Assembly: GCF_044803115.1 (NCBI RefSeq)
Contig: NZ_CP085224.1
Coordinates: 4,340,001 to 4,404,000, forward strand
Source: Caenispirillum salinarum_A
GTDB lineage: Bacteria > Pseudomonadota > Alphaproteobacteria > Rhodospirillales > Rhodospirillaceae
Length of the DNA: 64,000 bases
Direction: 5' to 3'
Shown: positions 63,707 through 64,000 of the stretch, piece after piece
How positions within the stretch are numbered: the first letter of the stretch is position 1
Layout: every line of letters starts with the position of its first letter
The notes under the pieces: model-generated
What the model was told of the DNA's origin: nothing
Databases searched by the model: none
The model's input: only the letters and a program-made list of their open reading frames with translations
Program-made: the position numbers and the translations under genes

Positions 63707-64000
63707 CACCGCGACAGGCGCCCGCGCAGGCCCCACGCCATGGCGAGCGGTCCCAGCAGGCCCACCACGCCCACCGAGGCGAAGGCCCAGCCCCAGGCCG
63801 CCCGGCCCGGCTCCGCGCCGCCGGCGGCATCCAGCACGACACCCATGACCAGCGGCCCCACGAACGCCGCCAGGAAGCCCACCAGCGAATGCACCGCCAG
63901 CGTGGCGCCGCGCCGGCCCTCCTCGGCGTGTTCCACCGCGCCCGTGGTCAGGGCCGCCGAATCGAGTTGGATGAAGCCGGCGTACAGCAGCATCACCACC
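63706..64000 (-). CDS. MFS transporter, C-terminal part (runs off the window)
   Basis: The last ~97 residues of a membrane transporter whose start lies beyond base 64000. Three hydrophobic stretches are visible (AGFIQLDSAALTTGAVE, LAVHSLVGFLAAFVGPLVMG, WAFASVGVVGLLGPLAMAWG), matching the final helices of a major facilitator superfamily protein. Substrate cannot be judged from this fragment. A hairpin terminator coincides with its stop. Confidence 0.65.
   Translation of the reverse strand, partial: VVMLLYAGFIQLDSAALTTGAVEHAEEGRRGATLAVHSLVGFLAAFVGPLVMGVVLDAAGGAEPGRAAWGWAFASVGVVGLLGPLAMAWGLRGRLSR

Noticed and set aside
63706..64000. Complete small membrane protein
   Set aside because: The frame continues past the end of the window with no start; it is the C-terminal part of a longer transporter.

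Overview
The window is chromosomal DNA of a very GC-rich alphaproteobacterium, most likely from the Rhodospirillales. The evidence is the F0F1 ATP synthase split into an atpI-B-E-F'-F cluster and an atpH-A-G-D-C cluster, a SAM-II riboswitch ahead of metZ, the gene neighbourhood smc / DsbA-like / DciA-like / mutY, an oxygen-dependent type of cobalamin pathway with CobN, and alphaproteobacterial families such as DUF2794. No rRNA, tRNA, intact insertion sequence, prophage or CRISPR array was seen. Most of the window is conserved core metabolism.

Layout. 1-1.4 kb: a LuxR-type regulator with a degenerate receiver, then a structured non-coding array of ~226-bp repeats. 1.4-4.4 kb: F0 genes of ATP synthase on the minus strand behind a good sigma70-type promoter. 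4.4-10.6 kb: smc, a DsbA-like thiol oxidoreductase, a DciA-like protein and mutY, with a small inverted-repeat element near 8.8 kb. 10.7-18 kb: a short unknown gene, upp, tenA, a GH13 alpha-glucosidase, and a solute-binding protein paired with a membrane histidine kinase. 18-22.4 kb: metZ under a SAM-II riboswitch, facing thrC and an M16 peptidase. 22.5-23.1 kb: a decayed AbiF-type HEPN gene behind a terminator-like hairpin. 23.1-33.8 kb: envelope and redox genes (yqgE, a DsbD-like protein, a peroxiredoxin, small lipoproteins, der-bamB-TPR, a cupin of the DMSP-lyase family, an OmpA lipoprotein).

33.9-45.1 kb: a cobalamin block with cobT facing cobS-cobC-cobU-cobW-cobN-cobO, then a SYLF protein and cobQ. 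Several of its genes overlap by a few bases, which implies translational coupling. 45.1-52.3 kb: accessory genes, namely a two-gene membrane/charged-helix unit, a MarR regulator facing two small membrane proteins over a palindromic operator, a CIA30-like protein, a GGDEF/EAL protein and a diiron acyl-ACP-desaturase-like protein. 52.5-57.6 kb: the F1 genes, closed by a 16-bp perfect terminator stem. 57.8-64 kb: priA, transaldolase, a DUF484 protein, xerC, small envelope proteins and the C-terminal end of an MFS transporter.

No large undescribed system is evident. The best leads for something unusual are the degenerate abiF locus with its upstream hairpin, the structured repeat array, the orphan TRAP-type binding protein and kinase pair, the two-gene unit at 45.2-46.1 kb, and the pseudo-receiver regulator.
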